From Acanthaster planci (Eukaryota > Echinodermata > Asteroidea > Valvatida > Acanthasteridae): 16,395 bases of DNA. The notes under the pieces were generated by a model that made no database searches, was not told where the DNA came from, and saw only the letters and a list, made by a program, of their open reading frames with translations. The position numbers and the translations under genes are program-made. Below, one piece after another: positions 8,894 through 16,258 of this stretch. Numbering within the stretch: position 1 is the stretch's first letter; the number at the start of each line of letters is the position of its first letter. The DNA is taken from the NCBI RefSeq assembly GCF_001949145.1, contig NW_019091413.1:66625-83019 (forward strand), read 5' to 3'.

Positions 8894-9814
8894 TAGTGTA
8901 TTTTTCCCCGAATGTCTACTTTCTCAAGATTTTAATAAAAAAGAGGTTTACTGCAGTTTGTGGATTGAGTTTGAGTTTACCGATGACGCTTATGATGAAC
9001 TGACAATGGTGATCGTTGGCTGCCTACCGTTATGCATAGTCAACCTCATGTTCCGCAAAACCATTGCGTATGTTTGTATATGTATACGTACATTGTATTG
9101 CGCAAGCGTGTACACGTACACGCAGTGCATGTGACTGGTACCTGCGGTACAACATTGTTTTGTGGAGTGGAAGGACCATGCCTGAGCAGCCCCCACTCTC
9201 TGCTCCGATGGAAGGTTGCTTCATTTTTATGACGTGAGCTAGAAATTGTAAAGTTATCTTTGCCCGAACATATTTTTTTTGTCCTTTTTTTATTCAAGGG
9301 CGCATTTGGAGGCTTGCTGTTACTCTGCCTTTTCACAGTCAACTGATCATTGAGAAAACCGCTCTGCTTATCTCAAGGATGTCTTGAGTCACTAACATGA
9401 GGTTCTGCTTAAAATGCTCCGAAAATTAAAATAATTTCGTCATCTAATCTCTTGATGAAGAAATTCCTCCTAAAGAATATCCTAGCCAATATTTCAGGTT
9501 GTAAATACAATCAGATTTGGGGCCAAATTACAAATAAAAGTGGACTGGAAATTGCCCCAGAATGCACCACAAAGCATCTAGAATCCAAAATTTTCCAGGG
9601 CCCCCACGCCATAAGGGCTTCACATACCCCTGCCCAGCCTACATATGCAGAGTGGCAACGAACCCTGGAGGTGGGTCGGCGACAGGAGTGTAGTTACTAA
9701 AAAGAACATAGCGCGGGTGTCGCAAGAGCGAGCACTCACCAGGAGAAGCTCTTAAGTTGAAGTATCCAATGCCCAGCCTGGAACAGCGCTGGACCGCTGA
9801 ACACCGGGTCACCC
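8894..9814. other. No gene recognised; lower part may be DIRS 3' region
   Basis: Plus and minus ORFs around 8990-9340 overlap each other in several frames and show no domain. From about 9450 to 9814 the sequence lies just downstream (minus sense) of the tyrosine recombinase and could be the non-coding end of that element. I could not identify terminal repeats. Confidence 0.45.
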
Positions 9815-10640
9815 TGCCATGGGCTGTTTCACTCTGCAGAACATCTTTCAGGTAACACTGGGTGAAGGTGGAGGGAGATTTTCAGCGAGCTGCCTGGCAG
9901 ATTTCAGCTACAGGAACTCCTCTGAAGTACAAACAGGATGCAGAGGGGTCCTAACGTTGTGGGCCCTGACGTCATATCAGATTGTCTCATCATGCTGTGC
10001 CGGCCAGTCTCAGCTTTCAAAGATAATGGCCGAGACCATCCATCATGCAATAGTGTCCCTTAACGCTGGGGGAAAGGGTTTCATTGTGGAGACGAAGAGC
10101 TGCGAATTAGATTTTCGGCAATGCTTGGTCCTGGCAAGATACCGCATGAGAGTCAGAACCAGACACCATCTCTTGTCAGACGAACGAGTATGTTGAGAGA
10201 CCAGAAGGTAGGCATCTGATTTTTCGTCAGGAACCCGATGGTTGGGACAAGATGATCCCTGTTTGGCTCCCACTGGATGTGCCCATCAGCAATCGACAGG
10301 GCATGTAGCTCGCTACCTGGTCTCGATGTAACACCCGTGAGGAGGAGTGCCAAATTGATGCTGAGATGCAAGACAGACACATCAGCCAGTGGCTGGAGAA
10401 GGGGGGGGGGCTGGCAAGAACTTGAGGAAAGCTTCTGAGGTCCCAGGATAAGACGAGGCATTGGACGCGAGGATGCCTGACAAACATCCCTTGAAGGAGA
10501 TATTGGATAGCAGCATTGTCCGAGAGAGTCGAGCCATCGCTGAAGCCTGAGTGGACAGCCGGCAAGGCCGACCAGTAGTTGCGGATGGCGGTAACCTGGA
10601 GGCCCGATTGAAAACAGATGCATGAAAAGCCTTCATCAGA
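9815..10640 (-). pseudogene. DIRS-like tyrosine recombinase (frameshifted)
   Basis: Tyrosine recombinases of DIRS elements integrate a circular DNA copy. The frame 10623-10153 shows QRWLDSLGQCCYP and PMPRLILGPQKL, then TSRPGSELHALSIADGHIQW, corresponding to the Arg-bearing box I block (xRxSELHAL). VPTIGFLTKNQ follows. An overlapping second frame (10273-10043) gives RYLARTKHCRKSNSQLFVST and PALRDTIARW, the stretch before the His-x-x-Arg box. Further down, after more frame changes, YDVRAHNVRT near 9960 fits the H-x-x-R region, and a frame near 9850 gives a TQCYLKDV-like end where the catalytic Tyr is expected. Box I has PG where an Arg normally sits before SE, so the copy is probably inactive beyond its frameshifts. 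Confidence 0.78.
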
Positions 10641-10642
10641 GC

Positions 10643-11095
10643 TCACAGGAGCTTCAGTTGGAGAAACATCGTGATCGTCGCACCCTCTAGTAAAATGTAG
10701 TCGGCTGATGTAACTCTGGTGAGTAGACTGCTGTTGACCCTGGGCCCAACTAGACACAGCATCTGAAGAAGAGCCTGATGTCCTGAAAGGTCATTGGACA
10801 ATGTCCAGCACGTTAAGTGAAGACTCTGTGATGGTGGGTGGAGGATCTCTGACTTGGGCTGACAGAGGATGTCCTCTCTGACTGGAAGGACCAGCAGCCG
10901 TCGTACCAGGAGTCTGGTCAGTCTTTGAAACCATGTGAGGCCAAAATGGGGCAACGAGGAGGATCCGACATACCTCCGTTCTATCTTGGACAGGACCCGC
11001 GGGATGAGGGAGATTGGAGGGAAGGCGTATACCAGCGAGAGTGAAAAGGTTGAATTGACGATGCTCAATCTCAGTGAAAATCTAGCTGACAACAT
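10643..11095 (-). pseudogene. DIRS-like linker between RNase H and recombinase
   Basis: The 150-codon open frame encodes VYAFPPISLIPRVLSKIERR and LTWFQRLTRLLVRRLLVLP, followed by PKSEILHPPSQSLHLTCWTL. This AFPPxxLIPRVLxKI block is a familiar segment just after RNase H in DIRS-type pol proteins, before the recombinase. It is collinear with RNase H above and recombinase below. Its exact function is not known to me. The Met is an internal codon rather than a start. Confidence 0.75.
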
Positions 11096-11500
11096 TCAGA
11101 TAAAAAGTCCACTCTGTCGGTCGGACAGCCCCCGAGGGAGTGCATCTGCTGTGCTGTTGCTGGTTTCTGCTATGTGGACAGCTTGAAGGCTGATCCCCAG
11201 ATCAATCATCCACATGAAGAGCTGCCACGCATGGGTGCAGGAATTGAGGAGGCGAATGCCGCCCTGATGATTGATGTATGTCACTGTCGATGAGGCGTTG
11301 CTCTGGACTTGAGTGGAGCAACCTACTAAGTGATGAAGAGCGTTGAACACAGCTTTGAGTTCTAACACATTGATATGTTTGCCTCGAGAGGCAGTGTCCT
11401 AGACCCCAGAGGTGGGAGTGAAGAGAGGCTCCCATCATCATGGTCACATCTGGAGTTGGAGGGACAAAAGTAAGGCCAGCCCACACGCAGAAAGAGGCTG
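11096..11500 (-). pseudogene. DIRS-like RNase H
   Basis: The upper frame (from about 11490) reads FVPPTPDVTMMMGASLHSHL, the first strand of the domain, where an Asp is usual before AS. The lower frame (11368-11096) reads LELKAVFNALHHLVG, with the conserved Glu, then QSNASSTVTYINHQGG, HAWQLFMWMIDLGISLQAVH and STADALPRG, with the last conserved Asp. In the QS-block an Asn (codon 11299-11297) stands where family members have Asp. Two catalytic acids therefore appear lost, besides the frame change between the halves. A stop follows in the linker direction. Confidence 0.82.
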
Positions 11501-11596
11501 AAATATTTGCTAAAAATGAATAATGAGCCTTGTTACATTGTACTTTGTTGAAAGTTGCCATAAGAACCCTTAAGTTGGAGGACTACGCCCAAATCA

Positions 11597-12476
11597 TTAC
11601 ATGCATGGGAGATAATCATCGACGCTCCAAATCAGATCGGTTGCCCTTCTGACGGTGCTGCCTTCTTGCTCACCTGGGTAATATAGGCACCTAAGGACAG
11701 CGTCTGAAGGAAGTTCTATCTCTCTTCGTTTGGGGACTGGTGCAGCCGGTGCTTGGTTTACCAGATCTAACTTGATAGCTTCCTCCAGCTTTTTATCGAT
11801 TAGTCTAGTCTTTTCTTCATTTAGTGCTTTTATAACCTGAGGCAAACGTTCGACCCATTCTATGTTACACATACCAATGTTTAACATTTCCTGCATGTAT
11901 TGATGACCGAACAACCGTTCAGCCAACGTTTGGTTAAATCTTTCAATGATTCCCTGGGATCTATGTATGCCGGGTTCACCTACTTGAATTGGAACCATCT
12001 GTTTGGTCAACAGCTTTTTAAATTCACCTTTAAATTCCGATCCCAAATCGACCATGACAAATTTAGGCCAAGTCAAAGGTGATCGGCCGTAATATCCATG
12101 TTATGGCAATAGACACTTGCTCAGCTGTTTTACTGGTCAATGGTTCAGCTTCTCTATATCTAGACCCAATGTCAACTACGGTCAAAGCGTATTTATAAGT
12201 TTTATGGTTTACCCGATCCCACAGTAGGCATAATATATCCATCTGATGGGTGTAATTTGGTTCAATATATTCCAACTGCAATGTTGTCGGCCTGAGTACG
12301 GATCCTGGGGCAGGTAAATAAACTTGCCAAATGGCTTGCCTTTTTAGCCAATTTTTTACGATAGACTTATCCGCACCGGTCTTTTCATGTAAGTTGTCTG
12401 CGGCACTTTCGCCTTTCTAAAAACCTTGTGGACTGTAAAACAATTTTGAAAATTCTTTGTCCTTTACTTTATCCAT
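11597..12476 (-). pseudogene. Polinton retrovirus-type integrase
   Basis: This enzyme joins the linear element DNA to the genome. The likely start is the ATG at 12476-12474 (MDKVKDKEFSKLFYSPQGF), and a TAG follows at codon 20 (12419-12417). The frame goes on with a basic zinc/HTH-like region (WLKRQAIWQVYLPAPGS). Catalytic segments follow: HQMDILCLLWD (first Asp), YKYALTVVDIGSRYREAEPL, then after a frame change near 12070 FVMVDLGSEFKGEF (second Asp) and QGIIERFNQTLAERLFGHQY (Glu). The C-terminal part has LPSDAVLRCLYYPGEQEG and ends at TAA 11599-11597. All three catalytic acids are still encoded. It is one of the two minus-strand genes at this end of the element. Confidence 0.88.
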
Positions 12477-12508
12477 AGTTTTCAAGTTGAAGCTTTTCTA
12501 AAATAAAG

Positions 12509-12912
12509 CTAAGTATACCAATAAACCCAAACCCCAATAAATGCAGTGCCGCCCAGAATCCACACCAATTCGCGAACTTTTTGATCTTCCGAAGATTCAT
12601 AAAAGTCTGACAGCTTGGGCTCTGGCAGCAAAGAAATAATGTTTTTAATGGTCAATTCCGAATAAGCAAGCAAAGCTTCGTCCATGTTGATAAATGTAGT
12701 TTTACTCGCAGGCTCATGCCTCATGCGCTCGTTTAGAAAATCCAACAGATGTATGCGATTTTGTTCCCAGGCTTGTTTTGCTTGCGGCAATCGTTCCAAA
12801 GCAAGATCGTGTCGATTCCGCTCTTCGTCGACCTTATTTTGAGATAAACTGCCAAATAAAAATCGGACCCTGTGAATGCCAATGCATTGACTATCATTAA
12901 AGCGCTTGCCAT
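12509..12912 (-). pseudogene. Polinton-associated membrane protein with C-terminal TM
   Basis: The preferred start is the ATG at 12912-12910 (MASALMIVNALAFTGSDF), directly preceded by the TATAA-rich motif shared with other genes of the element. A frame change near 12855, in a T-rich run, separates it from the main frame. That frame encodes a charged helical middle (NKVDEERNRHDLALERL, then WEQNRIHLLDFLNERMRH), PEPKLSDFYESSEDQKVREL, and a C-terminal hydrophobic span (VWILGGTAFIGVWVYWY). I recall a similar layout in uncharacterised Polinton proteins, with a PxLSDFYxPSExQK-type block. Function is unknown; a virion or membrane-anchored role is inferred. It is divergent from the gene at 12950, with 37 bp between the starts, and begins 33 bp above the integrase start. 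Confidence 0.7.
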
Positions 12913-12923
12913 TTTATTTTATA
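12910..12923 (-). promoter_or_regulatory. Start-proximal TATAA-rich motif
   Basis: On the minus strand TATAAAATAAAATG runs into the start codon of the membrane protein. It closely matches the motifs at 13212 and 15854. It lies inside the 37-bp divergent spacer shared with the gene at 12950. Confidence 0.5.
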
Positions 12924-12949
12924 AACGTTTTATTTCATTATTTTTAAAC

Positions 12950-13198
12950 ATGGATCTAATTAAAGACCAATTGGCAGAAATTCAAGCCGATCAAACAAAC
13001 ATTGAGGGTATGCTAGGCGACATGCAAGCCGACGTTGATCACAACTCTGACATGCTTTTAGAGATCCACGACGTGTTAGCAGAAATGAGAGTCGAACCTT
13101 TCCACAAGCGTGATCTATTGGGTAAATATGAAGATCTTTTCTTTGCAGCAGGTGTATCGTTGATCGCAATTTCGTTTATGTTTGTGATTTGGAAATAA
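12950..13198 (+). CDS. Small coiled-coil protein with C-terminal TM segment, Polinton-associated
   Basis: The intact 82-residue ORF is MDLIKDQLAEIQADQ onward. The first two thirds are acidic and heptad-like (QADQTNIEGMLGDMQADVDH, then MLLEIHDVLAEM), so a coiled coil is likely. Residues about 63-80 are hydrophobic (FFAAGVSLIAISFMFVIW) and the protein ends in K, so it would be a tail-anchored membrane protein. An upstream ATG at 12872 in the same frame would add 26 residues, but that stretch overlaps the divergent gene's coding start on the other strand, and an A+T-rich spacer (TATTTTTAAAC) precedes the ATG at 12950, so I prefer the shorter form. Its stop lies 24 bp before the capsid gene. No function is known; a virion membrane or assembly role is inferred from position. 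It is one of only two intact genes of the element. Confidence 0.72.
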   Translation: MDLIKDQLAEIQADQTNIEGMLGDMQADVDHNSDMLLEIHDVLAEMRVEPFHKRDLLGKYEDLFFAAGVSLIAISFMFVIWK

Positions 13199-13211
13199 AT
13201 ATAAAAATGTT

Positions 13212-13225
13212 TATAATAAAATATG
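13212..13225 (+). promoter_or_regulatory. Start-proximal TATAA-rich motif of the capsid gene
   Basis: TATAATAAAATATG includes the capsid start codon. It matches the motif at 15854-15865 and, with one base more, that at 12910-12923 on the other strand. Confidence 0.5.
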
Positions 13226-14346
13226 ACGAGTCAATACACAAAGAAATTGAACCCCAGTCGTCGGTTAAAAATACCACGAGCTATCAAGGGCGAAAGACGT
13301 GAAGTCACTGTTACACATAATCCGAGCACCATAGCAGCCAGTCACACTCTAAACGTCAAATTTCCCACATTGGCTTTCAAAGTGGAACTGGATGGAGCCT
13401 CAGATGACAATCGAACCGTTTACAACAACGTCGCGCGTAACCTAGTATCGGAACTTAATATTAGCTTACAGGGCAAAATCTGTCAGTTACCGCGATGCAG
13501 ACGTATTTCACAATTTTAAAAACAACTGGTTGCCGGTATCACAAATGAAAAATATGGCTTACTTTGGTCTGGAACATGAAAACATGGCCAAGTTACGTTT
13601 GGGAGCAGCAAATGGTACTGCATCATTAAACAACTATCAAGATACAGCCATTGCCGATGCGTATAAAAACAGATATGCCATACCATTAGACATACCGCTC
13701 AGTATTGGCCGATCATTTGCCTTTTTATCCATTGGTTTTAAAGAGCATTGACGTACCAACTGACACTTAATAATCACGAGAAAGTGGTCAAGTCGCCTGA
13801 CACGGCCGCAGAGTACAGCATTTTGGATTTAACGTTAGAGTATGAAGTCGTCCCAATCGCAATTTGGCAAAGAGTTTGCGGCAAAAGCACAAGGGAAACG
13901 TTTATTACCTTTTCGACCGGATTCACCCATAGAAAAAGCAAGCGGTTAATATATCAGACACGCTGCGGAATATTAGCATAGATCAGACTATTAAAAGTCT
14001 GACAGGTCTTTTGATTTTATTCAAATATCTGTCAGTTAAAAATCCACAAAGATTTACAATCCACATGTTACGAAACCCAGCGTAACCGAATCGCGATGTG
14101 GGGTTGTGAAAGATCTGAATCTTACTGGCATTGATATGGGCAATTTCCTGAAAGATAAATACGGGCTATGGCTCGATTTCAGAAGTTCCGATGATAGCTC
14201 GGTGCATGGGTCGGGTAGGGGATGATATTTCAATGCAAATGGAATGAGACCCAGAAACTGCAGGTCCGCTATACACGTACGTGTTTTTGGTGATGGATGC
14301 GCAGTTAACAGTGGAAGACAGCAACTTTAAAAGTCTGGTTTATTAA
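13223..14346 (+). pseudogene. Polinton major capsid protein (double jelly-roll type), frameshifted
   Basis: This would be the main shell protein of the virion. The first frame (13223-13519) starts MTSQYTKKLNPSRRLKIPRA and shows VYNNVARNLVSELNISLQGK. A second frame carries NNWLPVSQMKNMAYFGLEHE and AIADAYKNRYAIPLDIPLS. A third (13748 on) has TYQLTLNNHEKVVKSPDTAA and EYSILDLTLEYEVV, a typical beta-rich turn between the jelly rolls. The C-terminal part reads LKDKYGLWLDFRSSDDS-like text near 14150-14200 and ends VFLVMDAQLTVEDSNFKSLV with TAA at 14344-14346. About 373 codons in all, a little short for the family. At least four frame changes interrupt it. The ATPase ATG follows after 5 bp. The fold is inferred from family resemblance and context, not from a structure search. 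Confidence 0.75.
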
Positions 14347-14351
14347 AAACC

Positions 14352-14975
14352 ATGTATAAATCACCACACTGCGCTTTAATTGTTGGAAAGACTGGCAGCG
14401 GGAAAACTCAGTGGGTACTTGATCTTTTGGAACAGGAGTACAGGTTTGCATTTGAAGGAATCATGATCATATGTCCGACGTTATTTATAAATAAAACGTA
14501 TTTGGATCGGCTGTGGATTTATACAGATGAAAATGTACACCTGTGGGATTCAGACCAAGAGAAACTCAACTTGAATGAATCCGTCGACTTGTACCAAAAA
14601 GCGTTTGATGGCATAAATACGCTGTTCATCATAAGATGATTGCAGTTCTTATCAGGATATCAAATAGACAAAGACAAAGACAGGCAACACCTGTATGCTG
14701 AGCAAAATGGCCGACAGACAGTAGTCGACATTACTTGCACAGTTGTTGGCTCTTGACTCAGAAATTTAACTCAATTTTAAAAGACTACCGCAAGCAGACT
14801 TCTTGGATTAGTCTCTTTTACAAAAAGGATAAAAATTCATTTGCTCAAGTGCTTGATGAAAATGATGTTGCTCCCCAACGAAGAAATAGAATCAATAAAA
14901 AAACACTTGAGAGATGTGAAATTTAGTAAATTAATTATCAGTACGGAGCCTCCAGTGTCATATTTGCTCCAATAA
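14352..14975 (+). pseudogene. Genome-packaging ATPase (FtsK/HerA, A32-like), frameshifted
   Basis: This motor drives DNA into the capsid in Polintons and related viruses. The start is ATG 14352, 5 bp after the capsid stop. Walker A is GKTGSGKT at residues 12-19, within ALIVGKTGSGKTQWVLDLLE. The Walker B strand NTLFII is reached at about 14625, but the frame shifts by one base right at the expected acidic pair and stops at 14637-14639. A second frame at 14735-14926 continues as WLLTQKFNSILKDYRKQTSW and ISLFYKKDKNSFAQVLDEND, the sensor and lid part of this ATPase family. A third frame ends with VKFSKLIISTEPPVSYLLQ and TAA at 14973-14975. The length of about 207 codons suits the family. Confidence 0.85.
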
Positions 14976-15022
14976 AAAATTTTTAAAAATTAATAAATAA
15001 ATAATGTATATTATAAATTAAG

Positions 15023-15652
15023 ATGGAGACAAAATTGTGTAACCGATGTAAGAAAGAAAAAGACTTAGCATTATTTAAAATTAAAGGTAACAGTGAAATA
15101 TTCACAGGGTGTATACAATGTAACGATTCAGCAAAAATGTATAGTGCGCGTTATAAATGTGAACGAGGAAAACGGAAATACATTTGCAAAGATTGTGGAG
15201 GCATTGACAATATTGTGTTGAGTGTTATGGCGCTTCAATATGCCAGCATAAAAATCAAAGATCTCATTGCGTCAAATGCAATGGCACTTCCATATGTCAA
15301 CGTAAAAAAACAAAAGTTTCATTGTAAGATATGTAGTGATGAAATTAAAATTACTATTAATCAATGGATTATAAATTGACAGTATGTAAAGATAAAAATC
15401 ACAATCGATTTGACCCAGATCATTTTATAGATGCTGACTTTCTGCGTGGATTAATAGAGGATCACGAGTATTGTTATCATGAAGATTGCAAAATAAAACT
15501 ACAATATTTTAGAATAAACATCAGACGCAGCTACTATTGAACAATTAGATAATTCAATAGGTCATATTAAAAGCAATAGCACATTGTGCTCTCTGGCTTG
15601 CAAAGCTAAGAAGAAGTCTAACAAACGTAAAACAACTGATGAACTGGAATAA
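15023..15652 (+). pseudogene. Zinc-finger plus HNH-like protein, Polinton-associated, frameshifted
   Basis: The start METKLCNRCKKEKDLALFKI has a CxxC pair and is followed by CIQC, YKCERGKRKYICKDCGG. After a frame change at about 15210 the second frame gives repeated Cys/His blocks (CVECYGASICQHKNQRSHC, CVKCNGTSICQ). The first frame then resumes with FHCKICSDEIKITINQW and stops at 15377-15379. Later frames give RFDPDHFIDADFLRGLIEDH, CYHEDCKIKLQYF and TIEQLDNSIGHIKSN, ending with a Lys-rich tail and TAA at 15650-15652. The LDNxxGHxxxN block and paired Cys resemble HNH-type nuclease zinc folds, so DNA cleavage or binding is inferred. No activity can be claimed. I recall such proteins in Polintons and large DNA viruses but cannot name a family. 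Confidence 0.6.
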
Positions 15653-15862
15653 ACTACTTATTATTTGCTTAAAATTTGTTTTTAAATTGCTACAGTTGGG
15701 CTAATTGCAGCTCTACTGTAGCATTTTTTTAGTTTGCTGTAACTAAATGATACCAATGCTATAATTACTTCAAGTAGTTATCGAGCTAGTTATTGCAAGT
15801 AACTTGACATATTACACCTGCAAATATTTACGCGGCAACAAATTTGAAAATCATATAATAAA
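15653..15862. other. Intergenic spacer with hairpin and T-run
   Basis: A+T-rich spacer. GCTACAGT (15689-15696) and ACTGTAGC (15715-15722) form an inverted repeat followed by ATTTTTTT, 37 bp after the stop of the zinc/HNH-like gene. A role in 3' end formation is possible but unproven. Confidence 0.5.
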
Positions 15863-15865
15863 ATG
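15854..15865 (+). promoter_or_regulatory. Start-proximal TATAA-rich motif
   Basis: TATAATAAAATG includes the ATG of the gene at 15863. It is the third copy of the shared motif in this element. Confidence 0.5.
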
Positions 15866-16258
15866 GACGACATCAAAAGCATACTCAGTGCAAAACAAGA
15901 ACCCATCGAACCCAACCCCAACGTTAAACATCAACTGTGTTCAGTAGTAGCCTCGGGTGAATCTAGAAAGTACCTGGACAAGGAATATTCTGTGAAAGAC
16001 ATCAAATCTTTTAATCCAGCCGAACAGCAGAAATTATTCAACTTGTACGAAGTACGATTCAGTATAAAAGAAATTGTAAAAACATTCGATAATTTGATTT
16101 TGAGTCTATACGCGCGGAGTTTAGGCATAGCTACCCCAGTCGAATTCCTTGGATTCAATTTCGATTTGAAATCAGTAGAAGATCTGACCAAAGACCTGAA
16201 CAATGACCCAATAATCAGCCAATCGATGGGCCACCTACTTAGCAAAAATTTGCTATAA
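15863..16258 (+). CDS. Conserved hypothetical Polinton protein, intact
   Basis: The intact 131-residue ORF is preceded by TATAATAAA. It starts MDDIKSILSAKQEPIEP, has a polar N-terminus, then RKYLDKEYSVKDIKSFNPAE and KLFNLYEVRFSIKEIVKTFD, and ends in DLTKDLNNDPIISQSMGHLL. I recall uncharacterised Polinton proteins with the same MDDIKSLL start, a KYxD-x-x-x-S/TxxDIK block and an LxxDLxxDPxxxxxxG end, but they continue further, so this copy may be shortened at the C-terminus by the TAA at 16256-16258. No catalytic motif, signal peptide or membrane span is seen. Function unknown; its place after the capsid/ATPase cluster suggests a virion or DNA-handling role. Confidence 0.62.
   Translation: MDDIKSILSAKQEPIEPNPNVKHQLCSVVASGESRKYLDKEYSVKDIKSFNPAEQQKLFNLYEVRFSIKEIVKTFDNLILSLYARSLGIATPVEFLGFNFDLKSVEDLTKDLNNDPIISQSMGHLLSKNLL

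Larger units (their letters stand above)
9815..11500 (-). mobile_element. DIRS-like tyrosine-recombinase retroelement remnant
   Basis: On the minus strand the order is RNase H, a linker typical of these elements, then a tyrosine recombinase, which is the DIRS arrangement. The reverse transcriptase that should precede RNase H (above 11500) is absent, and Polinton integrase starts at 11597. Reading frames shift repeatedly, so this is a fossil. Split direct repeats or the internal complementary region of DIRS elements were not found. A Ngaro-like relative is an alternative. Confidence 0.8.

Noticed and set aside
8868-9342. Overlapping short ORFs on both strands
   Set aside because: Several frames are open at once, with no recognised motif, beside a repeat cluster.
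9819-10196. 125-codon plus-strand ORF
   Set aside because: It is antisense to the DIRS-like tyrosine recombinase, which explains its openness better.
12872-12949. Longer N-terminus for the small coiled-coil/TM protein
   Set aside because: It would overlap the coding start and promoter motif of the divergent gene; the ATG at 12950 follows an A+T-rich spacer.
15931-16245. 104-codon minus-strand ORF
   Set aside because: It is a shadow of the plus-strand gene at 15863-16258, which has the start motif and Polinton-like features.
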